Both the position numbers and the translations under genes were made by a program. Below the pieces are notes generated by a model. The model saw only the letters and a list, made by a program, of their open reading frames with translations, was not told the origin of the DNA and made no database searches. This document shows positions 9,174-17,011 of a stretch of 64,000 nt of DNA, piece after piece. Origin of the DNA: Cyanobacteria bacterium SBLK (GTDB taxonomy: Bacteria; Cyanobacteriota; Cyanobacteriia; Cyanobacteriales; Spirulinaceae); contig JAGHZQ010000084.1 in NCBI GenBank assembly GCA_017746715.1, forward strand, positions 62,001-126,000, written 5' to 3'. The number at the start of each line of letters is the position of its first letter. Within the stretch, counting starts at the first letter, position 1.

Positions 9174-10097
9174 ATGCAAGATTTCAACTTTTTAATGCTA
9201 AGTGCCATGTATGAAAATGGCGGCAATACAACCCATCGTTTTCTTGACGGACATCCTCAGATGTTTGTGTATCCCTTTGAATCGCAAATTGGAACGCGTT
9301 TGGTTAGCGATCGCATGGCTTCGATTTTTCCCCTAAAATATCGCTATCCCGTCTTTTCTCTCGATGCGACAGCTTATCAAGATTATAAAGCTATTATTGA
9401 CGAAGAAGGAAAAGTTAGAGCAAGAACCCCTCACGTTAGTAAATTTCGCCACATGAAATTTGATTTTAATGATGACGAACGTTGCGAAATCTATCAAAAA
9501 TATATCCAAGAAACCGGGCGATCGCGTGCCAATAATGTTGCGGCTTTCTTTCGCGCCACTTTTGACGCCTGGAAAGATTGTAAACGCACGGGAAAAGAAC
9601 GATTTTATGTCGGATACAGTCCTATTTTTGTCGTCGATGCACCCAAACTTTTAGAAGACTTCCCCAATGCCCATATCCTTCATGTCATCCGTAATCCTTG
9701 GTCTGCTTATGCCGATACAAAAAAGCGACCCGTTCCCCATTCTTTAGCCGATTATATGTTGGGTTGGACGCTCAATCAATATTATGCCTTGTTATATCGA
9801 GAAAAATATTGCGATCGCGTTCATATCGTCCGTGCAGAAGATGTGATGAGAGACCCTTATAATACCCTTGGAGGCATTTGCGAAAAGTTGGGATTAGAGC
9901 GATCGGAATCCTTAAAATCTCCCAGTTGGAATGGCGAACCCTTAGAAGAAGTCTATCCTTGGGGAACGATTCGCAAAGCAACCCCAGAAGTGAATTTAGC
10001 GACAGCTAAAGAATTATCAGCCGCAGAAATCGAAGAAATTCGCCTGCGAACTTGGCAATATTTGGATGCGTTCGACTACCGGGATTTTCTTGGTTAA
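9174..10097 (+). CDS. Sulfotransferase family protein
   Basis: 307 residues resembling PAPS-dependent sulfotransferases. The 3'-phosphate-binding motif is clear: HVIRNPWSAY with Arg173 and Ser177. The 5'-phosphosulfate loop near the N-terminus (SAMYENGGNTTH) is unusual compared with the common PKSGTT but sits at the expected place. It probably transfers sulfate from PAPS to a carbohydrate or other hydroxyl group. It follows the TIGR03032-like gene after a 115-base spacer of pyrimidine-rich low-complexity DNA, so it may have its own promoter. It belongs to the glycan block between the two transketolase halves. Confidence 0.82.
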   Translation: MQDFNFLMLSAMYENGGNTTHRFLDGHPQMFVYPFESQIGTRLVSDRMASIFPLKYRYPVFSLDATAYQDYKAIIDEEGKVRARTPHVSKFRHMKFDFNDDERCEIYQKYIQETGRSRANNVAAFFRATFDAWKDCKRTGKERFYVGYSPIFVVDAPKLLEDFPNAHILHVIRNPWSAYADTKKRPVPHSLADYMLGWTLNQYYALLYREKYCDRVHIVRAEDVMRDPYNTLGGICEKLGLERSESLKSPSWNGEPLEEVYPWGTIRKATPEVNLATAKELSAAEIEEIRLRTWQYLDAFDYRDFLG

Positions 10098-10158
10098 AAT
10101 GAGTACAGTTGATAGAATTCTCGATAAAAGGTAATTTTTCTTTTAAAAAGAGAAAACA

Positions 10159-11586
10159 ATGGACAAAAAAAAGGTCGAAAATGTTTATCTTCAGCAAGTT
10201 CTTCAAGAACAAGAAGAAGTCGATCGCCAGTTAAAAAAAAGTCGTCCTAGGGTTCGAGAATACGTACCCGTACTGAAGCCAGACGCAGCCAGACAATCCT
10301 CTCCCAAAGAAGATAGGCATCGGGCTGTAGATTACCGAATTGTGGGTTTCTGGTGGTGGAAAAGCGTTATCGTTCCGCCCAATGTTTATGTTGTTCACAC
10401 TCGTCGAGGACGCGAGAAACCCATTCATATCGGTAGGGGAATTTCTTTTCGCTTTAATTCGTTAACCGATGCTTTTTTAGTAATTCCTTCCGCCGTACAA
10501 ACTATTTTGATTAATGCCCGATGTATTTGTCAAGAACGTCAAGGAATTCTCGTACAGGCATACGTTCAATGGATTATTGAAGATATTAATACGGCTTATT
10601 GGAAATTGGATTTTTCCGATCCAGAAGATCCAATGGGAATTGTCAACGTACAGCTGCGAGAACAAGCAGAAGCGGCAATTAAAGATAAAGTTGCGACCTT
10701 GAGTATCGATGAAGTTCTCAGCGATAAACAACCCATTATTGAAGAATTAACCTATCGCTTGCGAACGGTTGCTGAAGGCAGTAATGACAACGAAAATTCC
10801 CAAGGATTGGGTTTAAAAATTGTTACGGTTCAAATTAAAGAAGCTATTGTTAGTTCTGCCCAATTATGGGAAAATTTACAAGCACCGTTTCGGGCAGAAC
10901 GCGATAAATTCGCCCGCTTGGCAGAACTTGAAAGTGCAAGTGAAATCGGCGATCGCGAACGGCAAGATCGCCTCGAAGGCGAAACCTCCGAATTGAACGT
11001 ACAGAGTCAATTAGCGCAATTACAAGCAACCAAAGAACAAGAAAAATACAATCGCGAATATGCCGAAAACAATCGCCGCCAACAACTGGAAGAAAATGCT
11101 ACCCGTCAAAAAATTACTGAAGAAAATACAACCGCACGAGTGAGGAATGAAGCACAATTAGAACTCGCCTTACAAGAGTTAGAATTAGAACAGCGTCGCC
11201 TTGCTGCGGAAATCGAAAAAGTGCGACAACAAATGCAATTAGATGAGATTCAGGCACAAGAAAATCGAGGAACTGTCTCGACGGAATTAGAAATCGACAA
11301 AATGCGCCATCTTGAAAAAGTCGCCGCAGCCGAACGAGAGTTAGGTTTAGAACAACAACAACGCCATCTTGAAAACGATCTATCAGAGGCTTATATTCAA
11401 GCACGACTGATTGATAAATTACCAGAAATTGCCGAAAAATTACCTGCCCCTCAAGAGCAAAAAACAACTATTATTACAACAAATGAGCAAGAAACAGCAA
11501 CCAATTCATTATTGAGTTTTTTAGCAAGCGCTCTCAGTTTGGGTCAAAGTTTCTTGCAAGAACAAAATAGGCAAGGAGAAGAATGA
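10159..11586 (+). CDS. SPFH/band 7 domain protein (flotillin/prohibitin-like)
   Basis: 475 residues. A band 7-like domain spans roughly 60-235 (VHTRRGREKPIHIGRG and the region to GLGLKIVTVQIKEA). It is followed by a long Gln/Glu/Arg-rich coiled coil, about 245-420, and a Thr/Gln-rich tail with a hydrophobic stretch (LLSFLASALSLGQSFL). This order fits SPFH scaffolding proteins that build oligomers on membranes. No N-terminal membrane segment is obvious, although IVGFWWWKSVIVPPNVYVV is hydrophobic. It lies within the glycan block but has no evident link to sugar chemistry. Role inferred as membrane organisation. Confidence 0.82.
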   Translation: MDKKKVENVYLQQVLQEQEEVDRQLKKSRPRVREYVPVLKPDAARQSSPKEDRHRAVDYRIVGFWWWKSVIVPPNVYVVHTRRGREKPIHIGRGISFRFNSLTDAFLVIPSAVQTILINARCICQERQGILVQAYVQWIIEDINTAYWKLDFSDPEDPMGIVNVQLREQAEAAIKDKVATLSIDEVLSDKQPIIEELTYRLRTVAEGSNDNENSQGLGLKIVTVQIKEAIVSSAQLWENLQAPFRAERDKFARLAELESASEIGDRERQDRLEGETSELNVQSQLAQLQATKEQEKYNREYAENNRRQQLEENATRQKITEENTTARVRNEAQLELALQELELEQRRLAAEIEKVRQQMQLDEIQAQENRGTVSTELEIDKMRHLEKVAAAERELGLEQQQRHLENDLSEAYIQARLIDKLPEIAEKLPAPQEQKTTIITTNEQETATNSLLSFLASALSLGQSFLQEQNRQGEE

Positions 11587-11646
11587 AGAATCGCCCTAGC
11601 GATCGCTGTTTCAATACATCAATATTAACATGAAGATTAAATTATA

Positions 11647-12582
11647 ATGAGTAGAATTCTAATTACTGGCGGAACGGGTTTTATTGGCACAAACCTAACC
11701 AGACGACTCCTCCAACAAGGACATGAAGTCCACCTTTTGGTTCGTCCTCATTATAAATCTTGGCGAATTAAAGATATTAAACCCGATCTCCGATTGCATG
11801 CCGTTAATTTAGAAGATGAGGAGTCACTAACACAACGTGTCGATCGCATCAAACCCGAACGAATTTTTCATTTAGCCGTCCATGGTGCTTACTCTTATCA
11901 AAACAATCTCAAGGAAATTATTAATACCAATATTCTCGGCACGATTAATCTATTGCAAGCCTGTATAAAAACGGGTTTTGAGGTATTTGTCAATACCGGT
12001 TCTTCTTCAGAATACGGTTATAAAGATTATCCTCCTTCAGAAACAGAATGGTTGGATCCAAATAGCTATTATGCGATCTCAAAAGCCTCTGGTACCTTAT
12101 TTTGTCGTTATATCGCCCAAAGTCAAAACCTTCGCATTCCCACTCTCCGACTCTATTCTGTTTACGGAGCTTATGAAGAACCTACCCGCTTGATGCCGAC
12201 ATTAATCGAGCAAGGTTTAAAAGGAAAATTACCACCCTTAGTCAATCCTAAAATTGCCCGCGATTATGTTTATATCGATGATATTATTGAGGCATACTTA
12301 CTGGCAGCAATGATGGATACTGCTGAATTGGGTGCGGTTTTTAATGTAGGAACGGGAATACAAACAACATTGCGAGATGTCGTTGAAATTGCTTGCAGAG
12401 TTTTAGAAATTAAAGCCAAACCCCAATGGGGATCGATGCCCGATCGCCAGTGGGATACTACAGTTTGGGTTGCAGATAATCGCAAGATTCAAGATGAATT
12501 AGGATGGACTCCTTACTATAGTTTTGAAGAAGGGTTTCAAGAAATGGTAAATTGGTACAAGCAGCAACCCGTAGAGGAATAA
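11647..12582 (+). CDS. NAD-dependent epimerase/dehydratase (extended SDR)
   Basis: 311 residues of the nucleotide-sugar epimerase/dehydratase type. The NAD loop is ITGGTGFIGTNL at 6-17. The catalytic pair Tyr142-x-x-x-Lys146 lies in SYYAISK, with Ser residues in NTGSSSEYG just before. DYVYIDDIIEAYLLA and NVGTG further on are typical of sugar-nucleotide epimerases. Only three bases separate its stop from the transketolase N-half start, so the two are almost certainly one operon and probably act on the same sugar. Whether it is an epimerase, dehydratase or reductase is not decided by sequence. Confidence 0.9.
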   Translation: MSRILITGGTGFIGTNLTRRLLQQGHEVHLLVRPHYKSWRIKDIKPDLRLHAVNLEDEESLTQRVDRIKPERIFHLAVHGAYSYQNNLKEIINTNILGTINLLQACIKTGFEVFVNTGSSSEYGYKDYPPSETEWLDPNSYYAISKASGTLFCRYIAQSQNLRIPTLRLYSVYGAYEEPTRLMPTLIEQGLKGKLPPLVNPKIARDYVYIDDIIEAYLLAAMMDTAELGAVFNVGTGIQTTLRDVVEIACRVLEIKAKPQWGSMPDRQWDTTVWVADNRKIQDELGWTPYYSFEEGFQEMVNWYKQQPVEE

Positions 12583-12585
12583 AAA

Positions 12586-13377
12586 ATGGACGGAAATGCG
12601 ATCGCAAAAATCGTTCTCGAACAGTCAAAACGCGCCCATGTGGGCCATATCGGTTCCGCACTATCGATTGCCGATCTGATTGCCGTCCTCTATGGAAATG
12701 TTCTCAATATTCCCACACCAGACGATCGCGATCGCGATCGCTTTATTCTCTCCAAAGGTCATGCAGTTCTTACCCTTTATGCAGCTTTCTTTTTAAAAGG
12801 ATGGATAAACGAAGAACAATTAAATACTTATTGCGCTAATGGGAGTTTATTAGGAGTTCATCCCGAACGCGAATTAACGGGAATTGATTTTTCTACAGGT
12901 TCTTTGGGGCAGGGATTATCTTTGGGAGTCGGTGCGGCATTAGCAGCCAGACTAGAGAATTCTTCTCGTCGAATTTTTGTTTTAATCAGCGATGCCGAGT
13001 GTAATGAAGGGTCGCTTTGGGAAGCAGTAATGTTTGCCGCTCATCATAAACTTTCTAATTTAATTGCTATTATCGATCTGAACGGACAGCAGGCGATCGG
13101 TTATACCCAAGATGTTTTAAATCTTTCTCCTATGAGCGATCGCTGGCAAGCAATGGGATGGAATGTAAAAGAAATTAATGGGCACGATCCTCAAGAAATT
13201 CAACATACTATAAATAGTTTAGATCTGAATTTGGAAAAACCCCACGTTCTCATCGCTAAAACTACTTTTGGAAAAGGCATATCTTATATGGAAAATAAAA
13301 TTAAATGGCATTATTTTCCCATGTCTGACGAAGAATATCAACAGGCATTGCAAGATATTACGATATTGGTGAGCTAA
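12586..13377 (+). CDS. Transketolase-like N-terminal subunit
   Basis: First half of a split transketolase, 263 residues, binding the diphosphate of thiamin diphosphate. Family marks: GHIGSALSIADLIAVLY near the N-terminus, LSKGHAVLTLYA, the sequence STGSLGQGLSLGVGAA, and the metal/diphosphate motif SDAECNEGSLWEA ending in IIDLNGQ. It is the natural partner of the C-terminal half at 4673-5596. It follows the epimerase after three bases. Two overlapping HIP1 octamers at 12728-12741 encode an Asp-Arg repeat. A role in making a special sugar for the glycan block is inferred. Confidence 0.9.
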   Translation: MDGNAIAKIVLEQSKRAHVGHIGSALSIADLIAVLYGNVLNIPTPDDRDRDRFILSKGHAVLTLYAAFFLKGWINEEQLNTYCANGSLLGVHPERELTGIDFSTGSLGQGLSLGVGAALAARLENSSRRIFVLISDAECNEGSLWEAVMFAAHHKLSNLIAIIDLNGQQAIGYTQDVLNLSPMSDRWQAMGWNVKEINGHDPQEIQHTINSLDLNLEKPHVLIAKTTFGKGISYMENKIKWHYFPMSDEEYQQALQDITILVS

Positions 13378-13504
13378 CGCTCTATTATCGATTTATAAAC
13401 CTAAAATTAATCTATAGTTTTTTGATTGAATACCCTAGAGGGGGATTGTATCTTGTTAGCAAATCTAAAATAATCAGAACTATCGTGTTAACTTTGTTTC
13501 TGGA

Positions 13505-14338
13505 ATGTTCAATCAAAAATTGTCGATCGCGATATTAGCGATCGCAACACCTCTTGCTTTTGTCGGATGTTCGAGTTCTCAGTCTTCCTCAGAAACAAAC
13601 ACCCCAGTAACAACAGATGAAAAAGGAATCCTGCAACTCGTTGCCAATGGTGAAGATTTCGTGCGTCAGGGCTTCACCACAAAAGATGGTTGGCAAATCA
13701 CCTTTGATAATGTTTTTGTCACCCTAGCCGATGTTACTGCTTATCAAAGCGATCCTCCCTATAATCCTGAATCCGATAAAGCGATCGCGAATCAAACCAA
13801 AGTCATCCTTTTAGAAGGGCAAAAAATTGTCGATCTCGCTGAAGGGGATGCCAAGGCCGATCTCGTTCTCGTAGCAGAGGTTGAAGCAAAAGCAGGAATG
13901 TACAATGCCCTCACGTGGAAAGTCGTGAAAGCTAAAAATGGCGAAGTTGAAAGCCAAGCAATCTTACTCAAAGGGCAAGCCGAAAAAGCAGGAAAAATGA
14001 TTGATTTTGAGATCGCTTTTGATAAAGAATTAGAATATTCTTGCGGTGAATTTGTTGGCGATAAACGTAAAGGAGTTGTTAAGAATTCAAAAACTTCACA
14101 AATTGAAACAACATTTCATTTCGATCATATTTTCGGTGATGCAGAAGCGGCTGCTGACGATCGTATTAACATGAGTTCTATTGGTTTCGATCCCTTCGCC
14201 GCTTTAACTGAAGATAGTCAACTCGATATCGATCTAAACACCTTAAAAGAAAGACTCGATGCAGAAACCTATCAAACCTTAGAATTTGCGATCGTCGGCT
14301 TAGGTCATGTAGGTGAAGGACATTGTTTGGAACAATAA
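13505..14338 (+). CDS. Predicted lipoprotein next to metal-uptake genes
   Basis: 277 residues. The N-terminus is a lipoprotein signal: a hydrophobic run from about residue 7 and a lipobox ending at AFVGC, so Cys22 would be the lipidated residue and the protein would be anchored on the outer face of a membrane. The body has repeated beta-type segments (GWQITFDNVFVTLADV) and Asp/Glu-rich parts, and ends with GHVGEGHCLEQ, whose His and Cys could bind metal. It precedes the NikL-like and CbiM genes on the same strand with only a short gap, so a periplasmic role in nickel or cobalt handling is inferred. I do not recognise a characterised family. Confidence 0.75.
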   Translation: MFNQKLSIAILAIATPLAFVGCSSSQSSSETNTPVTTDEKGILQLVANGEDFVRQGFTTKDGWQITFDNVFVTLADVTAYQSDPPYNPESDKAIANQTKVILLEGQKIVDLAEGDAKADLVLVAEVEAKAGMYNALTWKVVKAKNGEVESQAILLKGQAEKAGKMIDFEIAFDKELEYSCGEFVGDKRKGVVKNSKTSQIETTFHFDHIFGDAEAAADDRINMSSIGFDPFAALTEDSQLDIDLNTLKERLDAETYQTLEFAIVGLGHVGEGHCLEQ

Positions 14339-14388
14339 TCGATAAAAAAGAAAGTTTGAAATACAAAATTCTTACCTCTTTAATTACC

Positions 14389-14847
14389 ATGAAACATTGG
14401 CTATTATTGTTACCCATAACCTTCTCGGGCTTAGCGCGCCCTGCTTTTTCTCATGGCATCGATCTAAAATATCGAAATGTCGAAGCGATGCAAATTCAAG
14501 CTACTTATGATAGTGGCGAACCTATGATTGAAGCCCGCGTTACAGTATATGCTCCTAACGATCCCGAAACGCCTTGGTTAATCGGAAATACCGATAAAAA
14601 TGGCTACTTTTTATTGATTCCCGATCGCTCTCTTCCGGGTAATTGGGATATTAAAGTTCGCCAGTCCGGGCATGGTCGTATTACGACAATTCCTATCGGT
14701 GAAATAGAATCAGCTAATGTTTCTCGAGAATGGTCGTCGCAAGGCAGTTATAGCCCTCTTCAAAAAGCCGTTATGGCAGTGATGGGCATTTGGGGCTTTA
14801 TCGGCACCGCTCTTTATTTTTCTGGTAAAAAAAAGGACAAAAACTAA
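14389..14847 (+). CDS. NikL-like accessory protein of a Ni/Co ECF transporter
   Basis: 152 residues from the ATG at 14389, where a signal-like sequence MKHWLLLLPITFSG begins; a GTG/ATG-rich upstream frame exists but lacks this logic. After cleavage near FSHG the mature protein would start with His. The middle is a carboxypeptidase-regulatory/transthyretin-like beta fold (NTDKNGYFLLIPD), and a C-terminal membrane helix (AVMAVMGIWGFIGTALYF) is followed by lysines. This build matches the small extracytoplasmic partners (NikL/NikN type) of CbiM. Its stop codon overlaps the CbiM start (TAATG), showing translational coupling. Confidence 0.72.
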   Translation: MKHWLLLLPITFSGLARPAFSHGIDLKYRNVEAMQIQATYDSGEPMIEARVTVYAPNDPETPWLIGNTDKNGYFLLIPDRSLPGNWDIKVRQSGHGRITTIPIGEIESANVSREWSSQGSYSPLQKAVMAVMGIWGFIGTALYFSGKKKDKN

Positions 14848-15491
14848 TGCACGTACCTGATGGTTTATTGCCTCATTTTGTTTGTCTGGGCGGCTATGCA
14901 TTAATGGGAGGATTAACGCACTATTCCCTGCGGCAAATTCAACGAGATAAAAATGCTCCTGAAAATATGCCCAAAGCCTCATTACTTGCAGCGGCATTTT
15001 TTGTGGCTTCTCTGATTCATATTCCCATTCCCCCGATTAGCGTTCATTTAGTTTTATGCGGTTTAATGGGTGCAATTTTGGGATATTATTCTTTTCCCGC
15101 CATTCTCATCGGTCTCTTTTTTCAAGCCGTGATGTTTCAACATGGTGGACTCTCGACGTTAGGCGTGAATTCTCTGATTTTTGGCATTCCCGCGATCGCA
15201 TCTCATCATTTCTTTTCTATTGGCAAAAAATTAACGGGCAATAATCTCTTAGCCCGAAAATTCTTGGCTTTTCTGACTGGGTTTGGCGGCACGGCATTGG
15301 CTGCCTTTTTCTTTGCTGTAATTATCGCTTTAAATATTCCCGCCGATCTGGATGTTCGGGCCGAACGAACGGCAATTTTAGCATTTTTTATCTCTCATTT
15401 GGTTTTGGCTGCGATCGAAGGTGTATTTATGGTGATGATTCTTGCTTTCTTAGAACGAGTTAAACCCGAATTATTGCAAGGAAATGGATAG
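14847..15491 (+). CDS. cbiM: Cobalt/nickel ECF transporter substrate-binding membrane protein CbiM
   Basis: 214 residues, polytopic membrane protein that binds Ni(II) or Co(II). The N-terminus MHVPDGLLP has the invariant His2 needed for metal coordination in CbiM/NikM proteins, and no signal should precede it, which fixes the start at the overlapping ATG. Six to seven hydrophobic segments follow, with HIPIPPISVHL and the conserved MFQHGGLSTLGVNSL metal/loop region. No CbiQ or CbiO gene follows: the next gene is the halogenase-like one 233 bases on. It must use ECF energising proteins encoded elsewhere or work alone. Ni versus Co cannot be told. Confidence 0.9.
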   Translation: MHVPDGLLPHFVCLGGYALMGGLTHYSLRQIQRDKNAPENMPKASLLAAAFFVASLIHIPIPPISVHLVLCGLMGAILGYYSFPAILIGLFFQAVMFQHGGLSTLGVNSLIFGIPAIASHHFFSIGKKLTGNNLLARKFLAFLTGFGGTALAAFFFAVIIALNIPADLDVRAERTAILAFFISHLVLAAIEGVFMVMILAFLERVKPELLQGNG

Positions 15492-15644
15492 CAAAAATGT
15501 AGGGTTCAAAACTCAGACAATAACTTTTATTGGAATTATCTGCGGATTTATAATCCCGAGTTTGCCTAATTGATGAATAGACAAGTTGAGAGCTTTTATC
15601 TTAACTCGATATGCTTTGTAAAAGCGATCGCTAAAGTTATTTTA

Positions 15645-15663
15645 TGCTAATATAATATTAGCA
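15645..15663. promoter_or_regulatory. 19-bp palindrome upstream of the SyrB2-like gene
   Basis: TGCTAATAT and its exact inverse ATATTAGCA around one central base, 61 bases before the start codon at 15725. TATAAT occurs at its centre (15651-15656), but I see no convincing -35 box at the usual distance. It could be an operator overlapping a -10 element. Assignment is by symmetry and place only. Confidence 0.4.
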
Positions 15664-15724
15664 CTCAGAAAATTGTAAGACTTTCAGGTCGCAAAAAATT
15701 TACTAAAAGCAGGATGTTAACTCA

Positions 15725-16900
15725 ATGTTCTTAATGAATGGCTTCGATCTATTGTTCTCTCTCAAGTTAGTATTTTGGTATGCACTTGCAAAGCTCCCGT
15801 TTATTCATCCAATTTTACCTCAAAAATTGCGCGATCGGCTTCCCACGGGTTGGAATTTCCATATGTTTTGGATAGCATTTAAGTCTGGAGGAAGCAAGGT
15901 TTTTATTGAATATTACTGTAACTTCAAAGAACCGGATTCCTACAAACCCAAAGTATCTATCGCACCAGAATTTCAATTGAGTGAAGAAAACATCAAATTC
16001 TTTTATCAAAATTGCTATATCGGCCCCTTCGATTTGATGTCACCAGAAGAAACAGAACAGATGCGCGATCATCTCGTTAATTCCGTATTCAATGTTCCTC
16101 CAAAAATCTTGAAGTATGAATTTCAAGAAGATAACGGTCTTGCAGATGAATTATTTCCCGAACATGAAGACGATCGCCAATTAACAGAAAAACAAAAGCA
16201 TAAAATACTCGCCCAAATGGGACGAACCAATCGCCATATCGAGGACGAAAAATTATTAAATTTATTTCAACGACCGGCCATCGTAGAACGTTGCGCCCAA
16301 CTTCTCGGAGAAGATCTGATTCTTTGGCGTTCTGACTGTTTTGAAGTTCCACCTCATGCAGATGGAACGCCTTGGCATCAAGCAAGTACTTGGTTTTTTC
16401 ATAATTTTCGCGAACCTGTTGCTCATCCTTTAGATGAAGAAGATCTATTTCAAGTCACGTGCTGGATTGCGTTGACAGATGCAAATAAAGAGAAAGGTTG
16501 TGTTGCTTTATTTCCCGGAACTCATAAGGAAATTTATCCTGTAAAAGTAGATAGAAAAGTCAATGAACCGAATGCAAAACATCGCTATATTATCGGGGAG
16601 TTAGATTACCCAACTGAAGACAAATCTCCGCAACTCATTGAAGTGAAAGCAGGGCAATTTTTTATCTTTTGCGAACGTGCAGTACATGGTTCTATTCCCA
16701 ATCAAACAGACAGTTCGCGATGGGGAATCAATTGTCGCATAGCCAAAACCAGCACCCGATTTTTTACCAACAAAAGAATGTTTTCCGAAGGCCATCAAAT
16801 CGCCTATTACAAACTGAGAGATGTTAGTCTCGATCGCTGGAAAGCCGTTTTAGTACGCGGTACGGATCGCTTTGGGTACAACCCGTTACTCAATCAATAA
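15725..16900 (+). CDS. SyrB2-like Fe(II)/2-oxoglutarate enzyme, predicted halogenase (HxA motif)
   Basis: 391 residues of the PhyH superfamily, closest in motifs to the chlorinating enzymes typified by SyrB2. Shared landmarks as I recall them: YIGPFDLMSPEE (99-109), NRHIEDEKLLNLFQRP (169-184), DGTPWHQASTW (213-223), a TDAN..GC..PGT stretch (251-266) and VKAGQFFIF (307-315). The iron motif is His218-Gln-Ala220 where hydroxylases have His-x-Asp. Distal His321 and the 2-oxoglutarate Arg338 are kept. In SyrB2 the same change (H116-x-A118) opens a site for chloride. The first 85 residues are an extension with a hydrophobic start (about 8-32) shared only with the paralogue at 18-19.1 kb, so it may sit on a membrane. 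Halogenation is predicted, not shown. Confidence 0.8.
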   Translation: MFLMNGFDLLFSLKLVFWYALAKLPFIHPILPQKLRDRLPTGWNFHMFWIAFKSGGSKVFIEYYCNFKEPDSYKPKVSIAPEFQLSEENIKFFYQNCYIGPFDLMSPEETEQMRDHLVNSVFNVPPKILKYEFQEDNGLADELFPEHEDDRQLTEKQKHKILAQMGRTNRHIEDEKLLNLFQRPAIVERCAQLLGEDLILWRSDCFEVPPHADGTPWHQASTWFFHNFREPVAHPLDEEDLFQVTCWIALTDANKEKGCVALFPGTHKEIYPVKVDRKVNEPNAKHRYIIGELDYPTEDKSPQLIEVKAGQFFIFCERAVHGSIPNQTDSSRWGINCRIAKTSTRFFTNKRMFSEGHQIAYYKLRDVSLDRWKAVLVRGTDRFGYNPLLNQ

Positions 16901-16911
16901 ATACTGCTAGA

Positions 16912-16964
16912 TGCAAACCAAAGGCTAATTTTGAATTTCTTAAAGGATTAGCCTTTGGTTTGCA
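16912..16964. terminator. Perfect 18-bp inverted repeat after the halogenase-like gene
   Basis: Arms at 16912-16929 and 16947-16964 are exact inverse copies (TGCAAACCAAAGGCTAAT and its complement), with a 17-base loop. It begins 11 bases after the halogenase-like stop codon and ends 47 bases before the exporter start. There is no T-run after it, so it may be an intrinsic terminator of weak type, an RNA-stabilising hairpin or a small repeat element. Confidence 0.6.
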
Positions 16965-17011
16965 CTTGATAAAATAGAAAAACCGTGTTCACTTTTCACA
17001 AGTTTATTTTT

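Noticed and set aside
12728..12741. GATCGC run in the transketolase N-half as a special repeat
   Set aside because: It is just two overlapping HIP1 octamers inside coding DNA; HIP1 is everywhere in this genome.
15651..15656. TATAAT as a plain sigma-70 promoter for the halogenase-like gene
   Set aside because: No matching -35 element at 16-18 bases; it was kept only as part of the palindrome.
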